Origin: UBA3700 sp964478025
GTDB lineage: Bacteria > Bacillota > Clostridia > Christensenellales > UBA3700
Assembly (NCBI GenBank): GCA_964478025.1
Contig: CAYZGK010000024.1
Location: forward strand, 1 to 12,839
Direction: 5' to 3'
DNA: 12,839 bases
A program made the translations under genes and the position numbers. Within the stretch, counting starts at the first letter, position 1. Every line of letters begins with the position of its first letter. Positions 5,389 to 12,806 of this stretch are shown piece after piece. The notes beneath the pieces are model-generated. The model had not been told where the DNA came from and ran no database searches. It saw nothing but the letters and a program-made list of their open reading frames with translations.

Positions 5389-7136
5389 TTTAAAAAACAC
5401 CTTCCTAGTTTATTTGCTCCGCATCCATTACAATTATGTAAACAATTAGGAGTAGGTTTTTCATCATACGCTAAATGCTTTTCTTTTAATAAATATTTTT
5501 TAGTTACACCATTATCTATTACATCCCAAGGAAGTTCTCTATCCTCCTCAATTGCTCCTGTATAGTATGAAGTATCTATACCACATTCATTAAATGCTTC
5601 CATCCATTTATTAAAATCAAAGTTTTCACTCCAGCTATCAAAAACGCAGCCTTTTTCATAAGCTTTAACAATTACAGGGGCTAGTTTTTCATCACCTCTA
5701 GCAAAAACGCCTTCAAGCACTGATGATTCTGCTCCATGCCAGTTATACTTTACATTTTTTATTCTTAAAATTTCTTGTAAGTATTTTTGCTTTTCAAGCA
5801 TCTCGCCTATATCTATTTGTTTTTCCCATTGGAAAGGTGTTAGTGGCTTTGGAATAAACACAGATGTTGACACCGTTATATTTATAATTTTTGAAGTACC
5901 ATATTTTTTATGCATTAAAAGCGCAAGCTTTGCAATACTTGCGATTCCATCTAAGTCTTCTTTTGTCTCAGTTGGAAGACCTATCATAAAATATAACTTT
6001 ACATTTTTAACGTTATTTTTCATAGCGCCTTCAAATGCTCTTTCAATATCTTCTTCTGTTATGTTCTTATTTATTACATTTCTAAGTCTTTGAGTTCCAG
6101 CTTCTGGTGCAAAAGTTAGCGAGGCTCCATTTAACTCTTCATAAATCTCGGCTTCAAACGAATCAAGTCTTAATGATGGTACAGCAAGTTTTACCTTTCT
6201 TTCATCTGTTTCTTTTTTAACTCTATCAACAAGTTCCTTTAATTCTGAATAGTCAGATGTAGATAAGCTAGATAAACTTAGCTCTTCATACCCAGTGTTA
6301 TCCATAAGCTCTTTGGCATATTCAACTAATGTATCTACTTTTCTTTCTCTTATTGGTCTATAGTAAAAACAAGCTTGGCAGAATCTACAACCATTAGCAC
6401 AACCTCTAAATAGTTCAATTGTTGCTCTATCATGTACAATTTGACAATTTGGAACTAAAACTTTTGTTGGGAAATATGCTTTATCTAAATCTTTAACAAC
6501 TGCTCTTTTAGTCTTATTATGTAATTGTGGTACATAAATACCATCAAACTTTTCACTTGCAATTTTTAAAAACTCAAGTTTTGTTAAATGCTTATCTTTA
6601 AGTTCCATGTGAAGTTTAGTTAAGTTATATAAATTTTCTTCTCCATCTCCAACTAAAATTGCATCAAAAAATGGAGCATAAGGCATTGGATTTACAGAAC
6701 ATGGACCACCTGCAACTAAAAGCGGGAAGGATTCATCTCTATCTTTAGCAAAATAAGGAAATCCAGCTAAATCAAGCATGTAAACTATATTTGTAAATTG
6801 TAGTTCAAACTGAACTGAAAATCCTATTAAATCAAAATCTTTCAAAGGCTTTTTAGTCTCGAGTGAAAATAGTGGCATATTATGCTCTTTTAATTTTCCT
6901 GCTAGATCTAAATCTGGCGCGAAACATCTTTCAGCTACAACGTTTTCCATATCATTTAGCATATGATATAAAATACGAATACCAATGTTTGACATGCCTA
7001 TTTCATATTTATCACTAAAGCAAATACAAACTCGCTCAGTGCACGCTTTATTCATGTCTGGCATATTAAACTCACCGCCTACATATCTTGCGGGTCTATC
7101 TACATTTAATAAAATTTCTTTTAACTTATTATCCAT
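5385..7136 (-). CDS. TIGR03960-type radical SAM protein with B12-binding-like N-terminal domain
   Basis: A 583-residue radical SAM protein. The N-terminal 230 residues resemble a cobalamin-binding Rossmann domain (KYEIGMSNIGIRIL, LIGFSVQFELQFTN, LLVAGGPC, AILVGDGEENL). The radical SAM core follows with FRGCANGCRFCQACF, giving Cys246, Cys250 and Cys253 for the 4Fe-4S cluster, then LTFAPEAGTQRLRNVINKN and YFMIGLPTET. A C-terminal Cys-rich tail (NCLHNCNGCGANKLGRC) could hold a second metal or cluster. The ATG at 7136 is used: it lies one base after the kinase stop and opens the expected MDNKLKEILLNVDRPARYVG start; the GTG at 7160 would overlap the kinase gene. The reaction is unknown; conserved linkage with DUF2344 and rng suggests a link to RNA or ribosome modification (inference). 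Confidence 0.93.
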   Translation of the reverse strand: MDNKLKEILLNVDRPARYVGGEFNMPDMNKACTERVCICFSDKYEIGMSNIGIRILYHMLNDMENVVAERCFAPDLDLAGKLKEHNMPLFSLETKKPLKDFDLIGFSVQFELQFTNIVYMLDLAGFPYFAKDRDESFPLLVAGGPCSVNPMPYAPFFDAILVGDGEENLYNLTKLHMELKDKHLTKLEFLKIASEKFDGIYVPQLHNKTKRAVVKDLDKAYFPTKVLVPNCQIVHDRATIELFRGCANGCRFCQACFYYRPIRERKVDTLVEYAKELMDNTGYEELSLSSLSTSDYSELKELVDRVKKETDERKVKLAVPSLRLDSFEAEIYEELNGASLTFAPEAGTQRLRNVINKNITEEDIERAFEGAMKNNVKNVKLYFMIGLPTETKEDLDGIASIAKLALLMHKKYGTSKIINITVSTSVFIPKPLTPFQWEKQIDIGEMLEKQKYLQEILRIKNVKYNWHGAESSVLEGVFARGDEKLAPVIVKAYEKGCVFDSWSENFDFNKWMEAFNECGIDTSYYTGAIEEDRELPWDVIDNGVTKKYLLKEKHLAYDEKPTPNCLHNCNGCGANKLGRCFLK

Positions 7137-7137
7137 A

Positions 7138-8079
7138 TTACATAACCAAACTTGCAGCACCTACAATGCCCAAGTTTCTTCCTAAAACTGTTTTCTTAAT
7201 TTCTATACTTGGATAAAAATCGTTTTCTCTAACAAAATTATCCATTTTATTTTGTAAAAGTGCAATAAAATCTCCACCCTCGTTTGCAACGCCACCTGCG
7301 ATAATAAAACATTCTGGGTGAAAAATCCATGCAAGATTTACAAGACCACATGTAACATTATCTATATATTCATTAACTAATTTTTTAGCAACTGTATCTC
7401 CTAACTTTGCTGCATTAAATGTAGTTATGGCAGAGACTTGTCCGTTCCACTTTCTTATTATATCGTTTATTTTACTCTCTGGATGCTCTTTTGCTACTAA
7501 TATAGTTTTTCGAGTAAGAGCTGAGGCAGAGGCATATCTTTCCCAGCATCCCCTTCTTCCGCAGGGACATTCTTCTCCATCTTTATTTATTACCATATGG
7601 CCACACTCTCCATTAAAACTATTTCCTGGGAGCAATTTACCATCAACCATAATTGAAGAACCAATTCCAGTGCCAAGTGTTATTAAAATTAAATTTTTAA
7701 AGTTTTTAGCAACGCCAAATTTTGCTTCTCCTAAAAGAGCACAATTTGCATCATTTTCAATCTTTGCTGGAATATTTAATTTACTATTAAACTTTCTTAA
7801 AAAATCTACTTTAGACCAACCTAAATTTGCAGCTTTAAGTATTATCCCATTTTTTGAATCTATAAGTCCTGGAATTCCAAAACCTATCGCATTTATATCC
7901 TCTAATTTTAAATTATCTTGCAAAATAAGGCTTTTTATATTTTGTATAATTTCATCAATTAAAGTATCTGCAGATTTTGGCATATTTGTTTTAAAAGACA
8001 TTGAATCAATAACTCTTCCTGTCTTTGTAACAATTCCAATTTTTACATTAGTTCCACCAATATCTACACCAATATACAT
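7138..8079 (-). CDS. ROK-family sugar kinase, probable glucokinase
   Basis: Cytoplasmic ATP-dependent hexose kinase, most likely glucose to glucose-6-phosphate. The 313 residues carry the N-terminal phosphate loop GVDIGGTNVKIG (4-15), the catalytic Asp110 in ENDANCALLGE, the second phosphate motif LGTGIGSS (135-142), the sugar and zinc motif GECGHMV (157-163, Glu158 and His161) and the zinc cysteines in CPCGRRGCWE (171-180), plus the adenosine motif AGGVANEG. These match GlcK-type ROK kinases rather than ROK repressors, since no helix-turn-helix domain precedes them. AGAGGA lies 5 nt before the ATG. It is first in the operon with the radical SAM, DUF2344 and rng genes, a link that may be only transcriptional. 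Sugar specificity is not provable here. Confidence 0.93.
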   Translation of the reverse strand: MYIGVDIGGTNVKIGIVTKTGRVIDSMSFKTNMPKSADTLIDEIIQNIKSLILQDNLKLEDINAIGFGIPGLIDSKNGIILKAANLGWSKVDFLRKFNSKLNIPAKIENDANCALLGEAKFGVAKNFKNLILITLGTGIGSSIMVDGKLLPGNSFNGECGHMVINKDGEECPCGRRGCWERYASASALTRKTILVAKEHPESKINDIIRKWNGQVSAITTFNAAKLGDTVAKKLVNEYIDNVTCGLVNLAWIFHPECFIIAGGVANEGGDFIALLQNKMDNFVRENDFYPSIEIKKTVLGRNLGIVGAASLVM

Positions 8080-8179
8080 AAAAATCCTCTTATTTATTAT
8101 AATAAATAGTACTAAGTAAAAACAATAAAAACATTATCCCAATTAAACGCCTCTTATTTAACCTACAAATAACACGCAA

Positions 8180-8209
8180 GTTATTTTATGGGTAAACCCT
8201 AAAAATAAC
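8180..8209. repeat. Inverted repeat in the divergent intergenic region
   Basis: Two 14-nt arms (8180-8193 and 8196-8209), GTTATTTTATGGGT and ACCCTAAAAATAAC, match at 12 of 14 positions around a 2-nt centre. The repeat lies midway between the divergent kinase and toxin-like genes (8080-8305). No T-tract follows on either strand, so an operator or a leader hairpin of the kinase operon is more likely than a terminator. I see no convincing kinase promoter; a weak candidate has its -10 box TACAAT at 8236-8231 on the minus strand. Confidence 0.45.
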
Positions 8210-8252
8210 ATATCTAACTCATTAATGCCTATTGTATAGATTCTAAAAACAC

Positions 8253-8281
8253 TTGAAACTATATCATTGCAATGATACAAT
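8253..8281 (+). promoter_or_regulatory. Promoter of the ART-like/Xre module with an internal palindromic operator
   Basis: The -35 box TTGAAA (8253-8258), a 17-nt spacer and the -10 box TACAAT (8276-8281) give a start near 8288, about 18 nt before the ATG at 8306. A perfect 16-bp palindrome, TATCATTGCAATGATA (8262-8277), fills the spacer and touches the -10 box. A protein bound there would block RNA polymerase. The obvious candidate is the helix-turn-helix protein encoded by the second gene, which would make this a self-repressing unit. Sequence and position are seen directly; the regulator is inferred. Confidence 0.7.
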
Positions 8282-8305
8282 TATAATACATAAAGGAGAT
8301 AACCT

Positions 8306-9004
8306 ATGCCTATTATTAGATTATTACATGGTTCTGATCATATAATTAAAACTCCTATTTATTCTTTAGAAAAGCCTCATAATGATTATGGACAAGGATT
8401 TTACTGCACTGAAAGTTTAGAAATGGCAAAACAGTGGGCGTGCAAAGAAAACAAGAATGGCTTTGTAAATAAATATGATTTTAATTTAGATGGTTTAAAT
8501 GTTTTAAATCTTCTTGATGGAAAACATAGTGTATTAAATTGGATTGCACTTTTACTAAAAAATCGCATATTTACACTTCAAGATGAAATAGCAATTGATG
8601 CAAAAAATTACATAATTGAACACTTCTTAATAGATTTATCTAACTATGATGTAGTTATAGGCTATAGGGCGGATGATTCATATTTTTCTTATGCTCAATC
8701 ATTTGTAAGTAACACGTTGCCACTACGAGGGCTTAATCAAGCTTTAAAACTTGGAAAACTTGGCATACAAACTGCTCTTATATCTGAAAAAGCTTTTAAA
8801 AATATAAAATTTGTTGATGCAGAAGTTGTTAACAAGGAAGAATATTACCCTAAATTTTTATCAAGGGACTTAAGCGCAAGAGCTACATATCAAAAAGAAA
8901 TAAAAAAATCTCCTTCATACAAAGATGACATATTTGTTATGGATATACTAAGAGAGGAAATAAAAAATGACGATCCACGCATACAGCGAATTATATTTGA
9001 ATGA
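8306..9004 (+). CDS. DUF3990-type ADP-ribosyltransferase-like protein, probable toxin
   Basis: A 232-residue protein with the features I associate with DUF3990, a family in the ADP-ribosyltransferase superfamily: an early LLHGS (6-10, His8), NDYGQGFYCTESLEMAKQWA (26-45) with Tyr33, and YDVVIGYRADDSYF (114-127), as in ART toxins that bind NAD. A charged C-terminal part (about 195-232) follows the domain. The expected role is to modify a host target with ADP-ribose; target and activity are unproven. AAAGGAG lies 7 nt before the ATG. It overlaps the downstream helix-turn-helix gene by 38 nt, and the module has its own promoter and operator, the layout of a toxin-antitoxin pair with the toxin gene first. 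No signal peptide, so it acts inside the cell. Confidence 0.8.
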   Translation: MPIIRLLHGSDHIIKTPIYSLEKPHNDYGQGFYCTESLEMAKQWACKENKNGFVNKYDFNLDGLNVLNLLDGKHSVLNWIALLLKNRIFTLQDEIAIDAKNYIIEHFLIDLSNYDVVIGYRADDSYFSYAQSFVSNTLPLRGLNQALKLGKLGIQTALISEKAFKNIKFVDAEVVNKEEYYPKFLSRDLSARATYQKEIKKSPSYKDDIFVMDILREEIKNDDPRIQRIIFE

Positions 9005-9620
9005 TGCTATAAACAATTTAGCAAATGCTTTTGATTATGCAATAAATGTATGCAACCTTGAGCCTAATTTATTTGCTAAGCTTTTTGTAAACTCTAATTT
9101 CTCTACTCAATTTGAGTGTGGAAATCCAACTATTATTTCTGGTAAATCTGGAGTGGAACTAGTAAGGGATATTCTAAACAATATATATCCTAATAAAAAT
9201 TTACCTGAACCTGTTTTTTCAGGCAAGCGCTCTAAAGAATATTGGGCCGGTTGGGCAATAGCACAGTATCAATGGTATACAGCAAAAAGATTTAAAAATA
9301 TTTTTGAAAGAATTTCTCTTAGTGAAATAATTTCAATGTACACTGTTTTCCATGAAATGGATATCAGTAGATTTTTCGAATCAATGGATGAAAAATATAA
9401 TGAGCGCATAATGGATACAAAACTTCATAGAATTCGCGAAAGTAGACATCTTTCGCAATCACAACTTTCTAAACTCTCTAGCGTTAACCTTCGTTCAATT
9501 CAACTTTATGAGCAAAAAGTAAATGATATAGATAAAGCACAAGGACAAACTCTATATAAATTATCCCATGCACTTGGTTGCAGTATTGAAGATTTACTAG
9601 AAAATCCAGAATCAATATAA
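8967..9620 (+). CDS. Xre-type helix-turn-helix protein, probable antitoxin and autorepressor
   Basis: A 217-residue two-part protein. Residues 1-145 are an alpha-helical domain without a named family, with conserved-looking motifs EYWAGWAIAQYQW (91-103) and FHEMDISRFFESM (128-140). Residues 152-212 form an Xre/HTH_3 domain: LHRIRESRHLSQSQLSKLS, RSIQLYEQ and LSHALGCSIEDLLE. I recall the same architecture encoded next to DUF3990 genes in gut Firmicutes. The N-terminal part probably binds and neutralises the partner, and the C-terminal part binds the operator at 8262-8277; both are inference. The ATG at 8967 has AGAGG 9 nt upstream inside the toxin-like gene; the 38-nt overlap favours coupled translation. 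The gene converges on the MreB-like gene with only 29 bp between stops. Confidence 0.85.
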   Translation: MTIHAYSELYLNDAINNLANAFDYAINVCNLEPNLFAKLFVNSNFSTQFECGNPTIISGKSGVELVRDILNNIYPNKNLPEPVFSGKRSKEYWAGWAIAQYQWYTAKRFKNIFERISLSEIISMYTVFHEMDISRFFESMDEKYNERIMDTKLHRIRESRHLSQSQLSKLSSVNLRSIQLYEQKVNDIDKAQGQTLYKLSHALGCSIEDLLENPESI

Positions 9621-9649
9621 AAGAATAAAGTATTTTTTTAATTACTAAT

Positions 9650-10660
9650 TTATTTTAAATTAACAATATTTAATAAACTTGCTAATTGATTTTTGTGCAT
9701 TATATAGTACATACCACCAAGTATTATAGCGTTCTCAGGATTTTCTAATTTTCTTACAGGAAGTCCAACTTCATTTGCTATGTATTCACAAATTCCATCC
9801 ATTCTTGATGAACCACCACAAAGTAAAATACCATTTAAGGCAACCTCATTTGCTATATTTTCTGGTGTTTGAGTTAATATAGATAAAATTACTGTACATA
9901 TATTTTTAACAAGAGGCTCTATTGCAACTTTTACATCTGATGAGTGTATTTGAATTTGCTTCATTTCAGAACTTCCTAAAATTGTTACATTTTCATTTAC
10001 GACTAATCTTACATTATCTGATAGCGATGCCATCTCTTTTTTTATTTTTTCAATGTTTGCTGGAGCTAATTTACAACGTTGATTATCTAAAAGTTGATCA
10101 GCTATTGCTTGGTTAAATGTTTTACCACCAATATTTACAGTACAACCTGATACTATTCCATCTTTTTTAACAACTGCTATCTCTGTTTTTGTATCACCAA
10201 TATCTACTATACATTGTGCAGTTCCATCATTTGAACTTGCATAAACTGCAAGAGGTGATTCAAGAACAACAACCTCTGATACACCCGCTTTAGTTAAAAC
10301 AACCTCAATATCATGTTTTTGTGCATTAGTAAGGCCACATGAAACACATGCAATTGCTTTTATTCTTGGCTTTATTAAAGATTTTGAACTTACAACTTTA
10401 TTTAAGTAATATCTATACATTAAAACAGCTGCTCTTTCATGGAATATAGCACCTTCTTTTATAGGGGCAATTATTTGTTCATTTTGAGAAGTACGTCCAA
10501 CATAATTAGCAACATTTCTACCACAATCTATAAGTTCAATTTTGTTACCTTTACTTGCAACATAAACAAGTGATGCATCCTTTAAAACAAAACCCTTTTG
10601 TTCTTGTGCTATTGTTGTAAACTTACTGCCTATATCTATTACTAATTGAATACTTTTCAT
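9650..10660 (-). CDS. Divergent MreB/Mbl-like bacterial actin
   Basis: A 336-residue actin-fold ATPase homologue, the length of MreB, which guides cell-wall synthesis beneath the membrane. The actin motifs are present in order: phosphate 1 VIDIGSKFTTI (7-17), phosphate 2 CIVDIGDTKTEIAVV (150-164) and the adenosine motif GILLCGGSSRMDGI (277-290). They depart from typical MreB (DLGTANT, DIGGGTTE, LTGGG). In the segment CVSCGLTNAQKHDI the position of the conserved catalytic Glu of MreB (TxVExR) appears to be Gln114, so ATP hydrolysis may be weak. It is therefore probably a paralogue and not the main MreB. AGGAG lies 7 nt before the ATG, which overlaps the maf stop (ATGA). Confidence 0.85.
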   Translation of the reverse strand: MKSIQLVIDIGSKFTTIAQEQKGFVLKDASLVYVASKGNKIELIDCGRNVANYVGRTSQNEQIIAPIKEGAIFHERAAVLMYRYYLNKVVSSKSLIKPRIKAIACVSCGLTNAQKHDIEVVLTKAGVSEVVVLESPLAVYASSNDGTAQCIVDIGDTKTEIAVVKKDGIVSGCTVNIGGKTFNQAIADQLLDNQRCKLAPANIEKIKKEMASLSDNVRLVVNENVTILGSSEMKQIQIHSSDVKVAIEPLVKNICTVILSILTQTPENIANEVALNGILLCGGSSRMDGICEYIANEVGLPVRKLENPENAIILGGMYYIMHKNQLASLLNIVNLK

Positions 10661-11211
10661 TTAATAGCTCCTATTTTCTTAAGTTCGTTTTCTAATCTTT
10701 CTACTGGCAAACCTACTATATTAGTATAACTTCCTTCAAAACTTTTAACAACCTCATTATCTTGTACGCCATAAGCGCCAGCTTTATCTAAAGGCTTTTT
10801 CTCATCAACATACTTTCTTATATATTCAGGTGTCATTTGCTTAAAGGTTACCTTAGATTCTTCAACAAATACATCCTTATTCCCATTAAAGTATATACAA
10901 ACGCCTGTGTATACTATGTGAGTATTTCCATTTAACTCACTTAATATTCTAACAGCATCCTCTACATCTTTTGGTTTTCCATAAACCTTGTTATTAAAAA
11001 CAACTATCGTGTCTGCACTAATTATTAAAGAATCTGGATATTTTAAATCTAGGTTATTTAACTTCTTTAAAGATAGTTTTTTTACTAGTTCTTTTGGATT
11101 ATTTTCCTTTATATTTTCATCCACATTTTGTGGCATAAACTCCACGTTATCAAAAATCTTACTTATAAGTTCTTTTCGTCTTGGAGATGCAGATGCTAGT
11201 ATTATTCTCAT
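10657..11211 (-). CDS. maf: Maf nucleoside triphosphate pyrophosphatase
   Basis: Maf/HAM1-like enzyme that hydrolyses non-canonical or excess nucleoside triphosphates to monophosphates. The 184 residues carry all family motifs: LASASPRRKEL (5-15), SADTIVV (65-71, Asp67 as catalytic base), YGKP (77-80), YTGV (101-104) and DKAGAYGVQ (142-150). The YGVQ form at Lys143/Gln150 is that of the YhdE subgroup, which prefers dTTP and UTP; that specificity is by analogy. Its ATG directly follows the Sel1-protein stop (TAAATG), with AAGG 6 nt upstream, and its stop overlaps the MreB-like start. Maf genes beside mreB are common in Firmicutes, which supports the neighbour's assignment. Confidence 0.95.
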   Translation of the reverse strand: MRIILASASPRRKELISKIFDNVEFMPQNVDENIKENNPKELVKKLSLKKLNNLDLKYPDSLIISADTIVVFNNKVYGKPKDVEDAVRILSELNGNTHIVYTGVCIYFNGNKDVFVEESKVTFKQMTPEYIRKYVDEKKPLDKAGAYGVQDNEVVKSFEGSYTNIVGLPVERLENELKKIGAIK

Positions 11212-12747
11212 TTATGCCTTCTTAGTCCAAATGCCATCTTGGCCTTTTTCATATTCCTTTGAAAGCATATTTTCTATCTTATTTATTCTATTTTCGTCCT
11301 TTGTAACATCAGCAGCCATTGCATACCAATATGCTGCAAGTTCAAATCTACTAAATTCCTTACACTCTTTTGCAAAAGCGGCATACTCTTTTGTATCTCC
11401 ACCTTCAAGTTTCATTGATTTATATAAAAGTTCATCATCTTTATTAGATGTCTTTATTGCTTCATCTAACAAATGCTCAACAGCAAGCTTTGAACCAAGT
11501 TTAGCAGCTTCCTTATAGTAAATGCGAGATTTATTTAAGTCTTTTGCAACTCCATCTCCTTCTTCAAATTTTACTGCTAAATATTCATTTGCTCTTGTAG
11601 ATTTACTATTTGCAAGATTAGTTAACTCTTTAAGACCTTTAGTTTTATCCTTTGTGTAAATAATTCTAGCAAGTTCAGCTCCAGCATCTAAAATGCCAAG
11701 TTCATATGCTTTTTTATAATTGCTAACAGCAACCTTTTCATCATTTCCCATTCCATGGAATGGATCTGCCAAAAGTCCAAGTTGATAAACAGCTGGGCCA
11801 AAACCAGCATCTGCTGCATAGCCAAATAATTCTTCAGCTTTATCTACATTTTTTTCAACGCCAAATCCATGCTTAAACAAAATGCCTGCAAAATAGTTAG
11901 CTTCTTTTATTCCAGAGTTAACTGCATCTCTTGCTAAATTAATAGCACTTGTAAAGTTTTGAGTACAGCCAAGTCCCATTATGTTTGCATAAATTATATT
12001 TAGTATTGCCTTTTTATTACCTTTTCTATAAGCTTTTTCATAACATTCAAAACTCTTCCAATAATCTACATCTACACCTATTCCTAAATCATAAACATAA
12101 CCTAGTGCCATATAAGCAGAATTGATATTACTTTGAACGCACTCTTCAAAAATAGGAGCTGCTAATTTTTGTTTTTCCTTATCTTTAGATTTTGCATAAA
12201 TTACACCAAGTGCATACTTTGCAGTAATAATACCATTATCCGCTGCTGCCTTATATATTGGCTCTAACTTTAAAAGAGTCTTATATCCTTCTTCTTGTTT
12301 TATAGGATCTATGCTTTTTATTTGATTAAAAGCTTCTCTTGCCTCTTCAATAGATAATTCATATTTTGCACCTGTATTACCTTTTTCTGCTCCAAGTTCA
12401 AAATACTTTTGTGCCATTTTAGGATTGGGATCTTGGTCAATTAAACCTTTTTTATAAATAAGTCCTACCGTATAACAAGCAACAGGATCTCCAAGGTCTG
12501 CTGCTCTTTTATAAAACTCAACTGCCTTTTTATCGTCTTGCTTTACTACGATTCCATTTAAATACATATATGCTATAAAGGTCTTAGCTTCTGCATTAGA
12601 CATGTTTGAAGCTTTTTCAAACCACTTATATGCTTCTTTTTCGTTTTTATCTACACCAATACCAAGCAAATATATTTTGCCAAGTTTAACCATTGATGCA
12701 ACATCATTTAATTCCAAAGCTTGCTTTTGAAGTGTCTTTAAACCCAT
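11212..12747 (-). CDS. Sel1-repeat (TPR-like) protein
   Basis: A 511-residue cytoplasmic solenoid protein made of Sel1-like repeats of about 34-37 residues, which usually serve as protein-binding scaffolds. Clear units lie near 17-50, 53-86, 88-123, 210-244, 283-316, 318-352 and 384-418; typical stretches are KLGKIYLLGIGVDKNEKEAY and AVEFYKRAADLGDPVACY. Residues 124-205 and the C-terminal 90 are more degenerate. No signal peptide or transmembrane segment is seen, which differs from many secreted or periplasmic Sel1 proteins. TAGGAT lies just before the ATG, and a good promoter starts about 30 bp upstream. It is first in the operon with maf and the MreB-like gene, so it might act in cell-shape or envelope organisation (inference). 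Confidence 0.9.
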   Translation of the reverse strand: MGLKTLQKQALELNDVASMVKLGKIYLLGIGVDKNEKEAYKWFEKASNMSNAEAKTFIAYMYLNGIVVKQDDKKAVEFYKRAADLGDPVACYTVGLIYKKGLIDQDPNPKMAQKYFELGAEKGNTGAKYELSIEEAREAFNQIKSIDPIKQEEGYKTLLKLEPIYKAAADNGIITAKYALGVIYAKSKDKEKQKLAAPIFEECVQSNINSAYMALGYVYDLGIGVDVDYWKSFECYEKAYRKGNKKAILNIIYANIMGLGCTQNFTSAINLARDAVNSGIKEANYFAGILFKHGFGVEKNVDKAEELFGYAADAGFGPAVYQLGLLADPFHGMGNDEKVAVSNYKKAYELGILDAGAELARIIYTKDKTKGLKELTNLANSKSTRANEYLAVKFEEGDGVAKDLNKSRIYYKEAAKLGSKLAVEHLLDEAIKTSNKDDELLYKSMKLEGGDTKEYAAFAKECKEFSRFELAAYWYAMAADVTKDENRINKIENMLSKEYEKGQDGIWTKKA

Positions 12748-12777
12748 AATATCCTACCTACTTTAAATTATACATAT

Positions 12778-12806
12778 ATTTTAGCATGCACATTTTTTTT
12801 TATCAA
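12778..12806 (-). promoter_or_regulatory. Extended -10 promoter of the Sel1-maf-MreB-like operon
   Basis: On the minus strand the -35 box TTGATA (12806-12801), a 17-nt spacer and the extended -10 TGCTAAAAT (12786-12778). The start would be near 12771, giving a short leader of about 24 nt that contains the ribosome site. A TATAAT at 12772-12767 is present too but has no -35 partner at the right distance. Confidence 0.68.

Noticed and set aside
7137..7160. GTG start at 7160 for the radical SAM protein
   Set aside because: It would overlap the end of the kinase gene and adds eight residues not typical of the family; ATG at 7136 couples to the kinase stop.
7427..8119. Plus-strand open frame of 230 codons opposite the ROK kinase
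   Set aside because: The opposite strand encodes intact ROK motifs throughout; this frame lacks a ribosome site and family features.
8096..8124. TATAAT with TTGTTT 18 nt upstream as promoter of the ROK operon
   Set aside because: The predicted transcript would begin within the ribosome binding site, leaving almost no leader; the -10 is also part of a 14-bp AT palindrome likely by chance.
9621..9649. Bidirectional terminator between the convergent Xre and MreB-like genes
   Set aside because: Only 29 bp separate the stops. There is a run of seven T on the plus strand, but no stable stem precedes it.
10988..11518. Plus-strand open frame opposite maf and the Sel1 gene
   Set aside because: It crosses two well-supported minus-strand genes and reads as a Ser/Phe-rich shadow.
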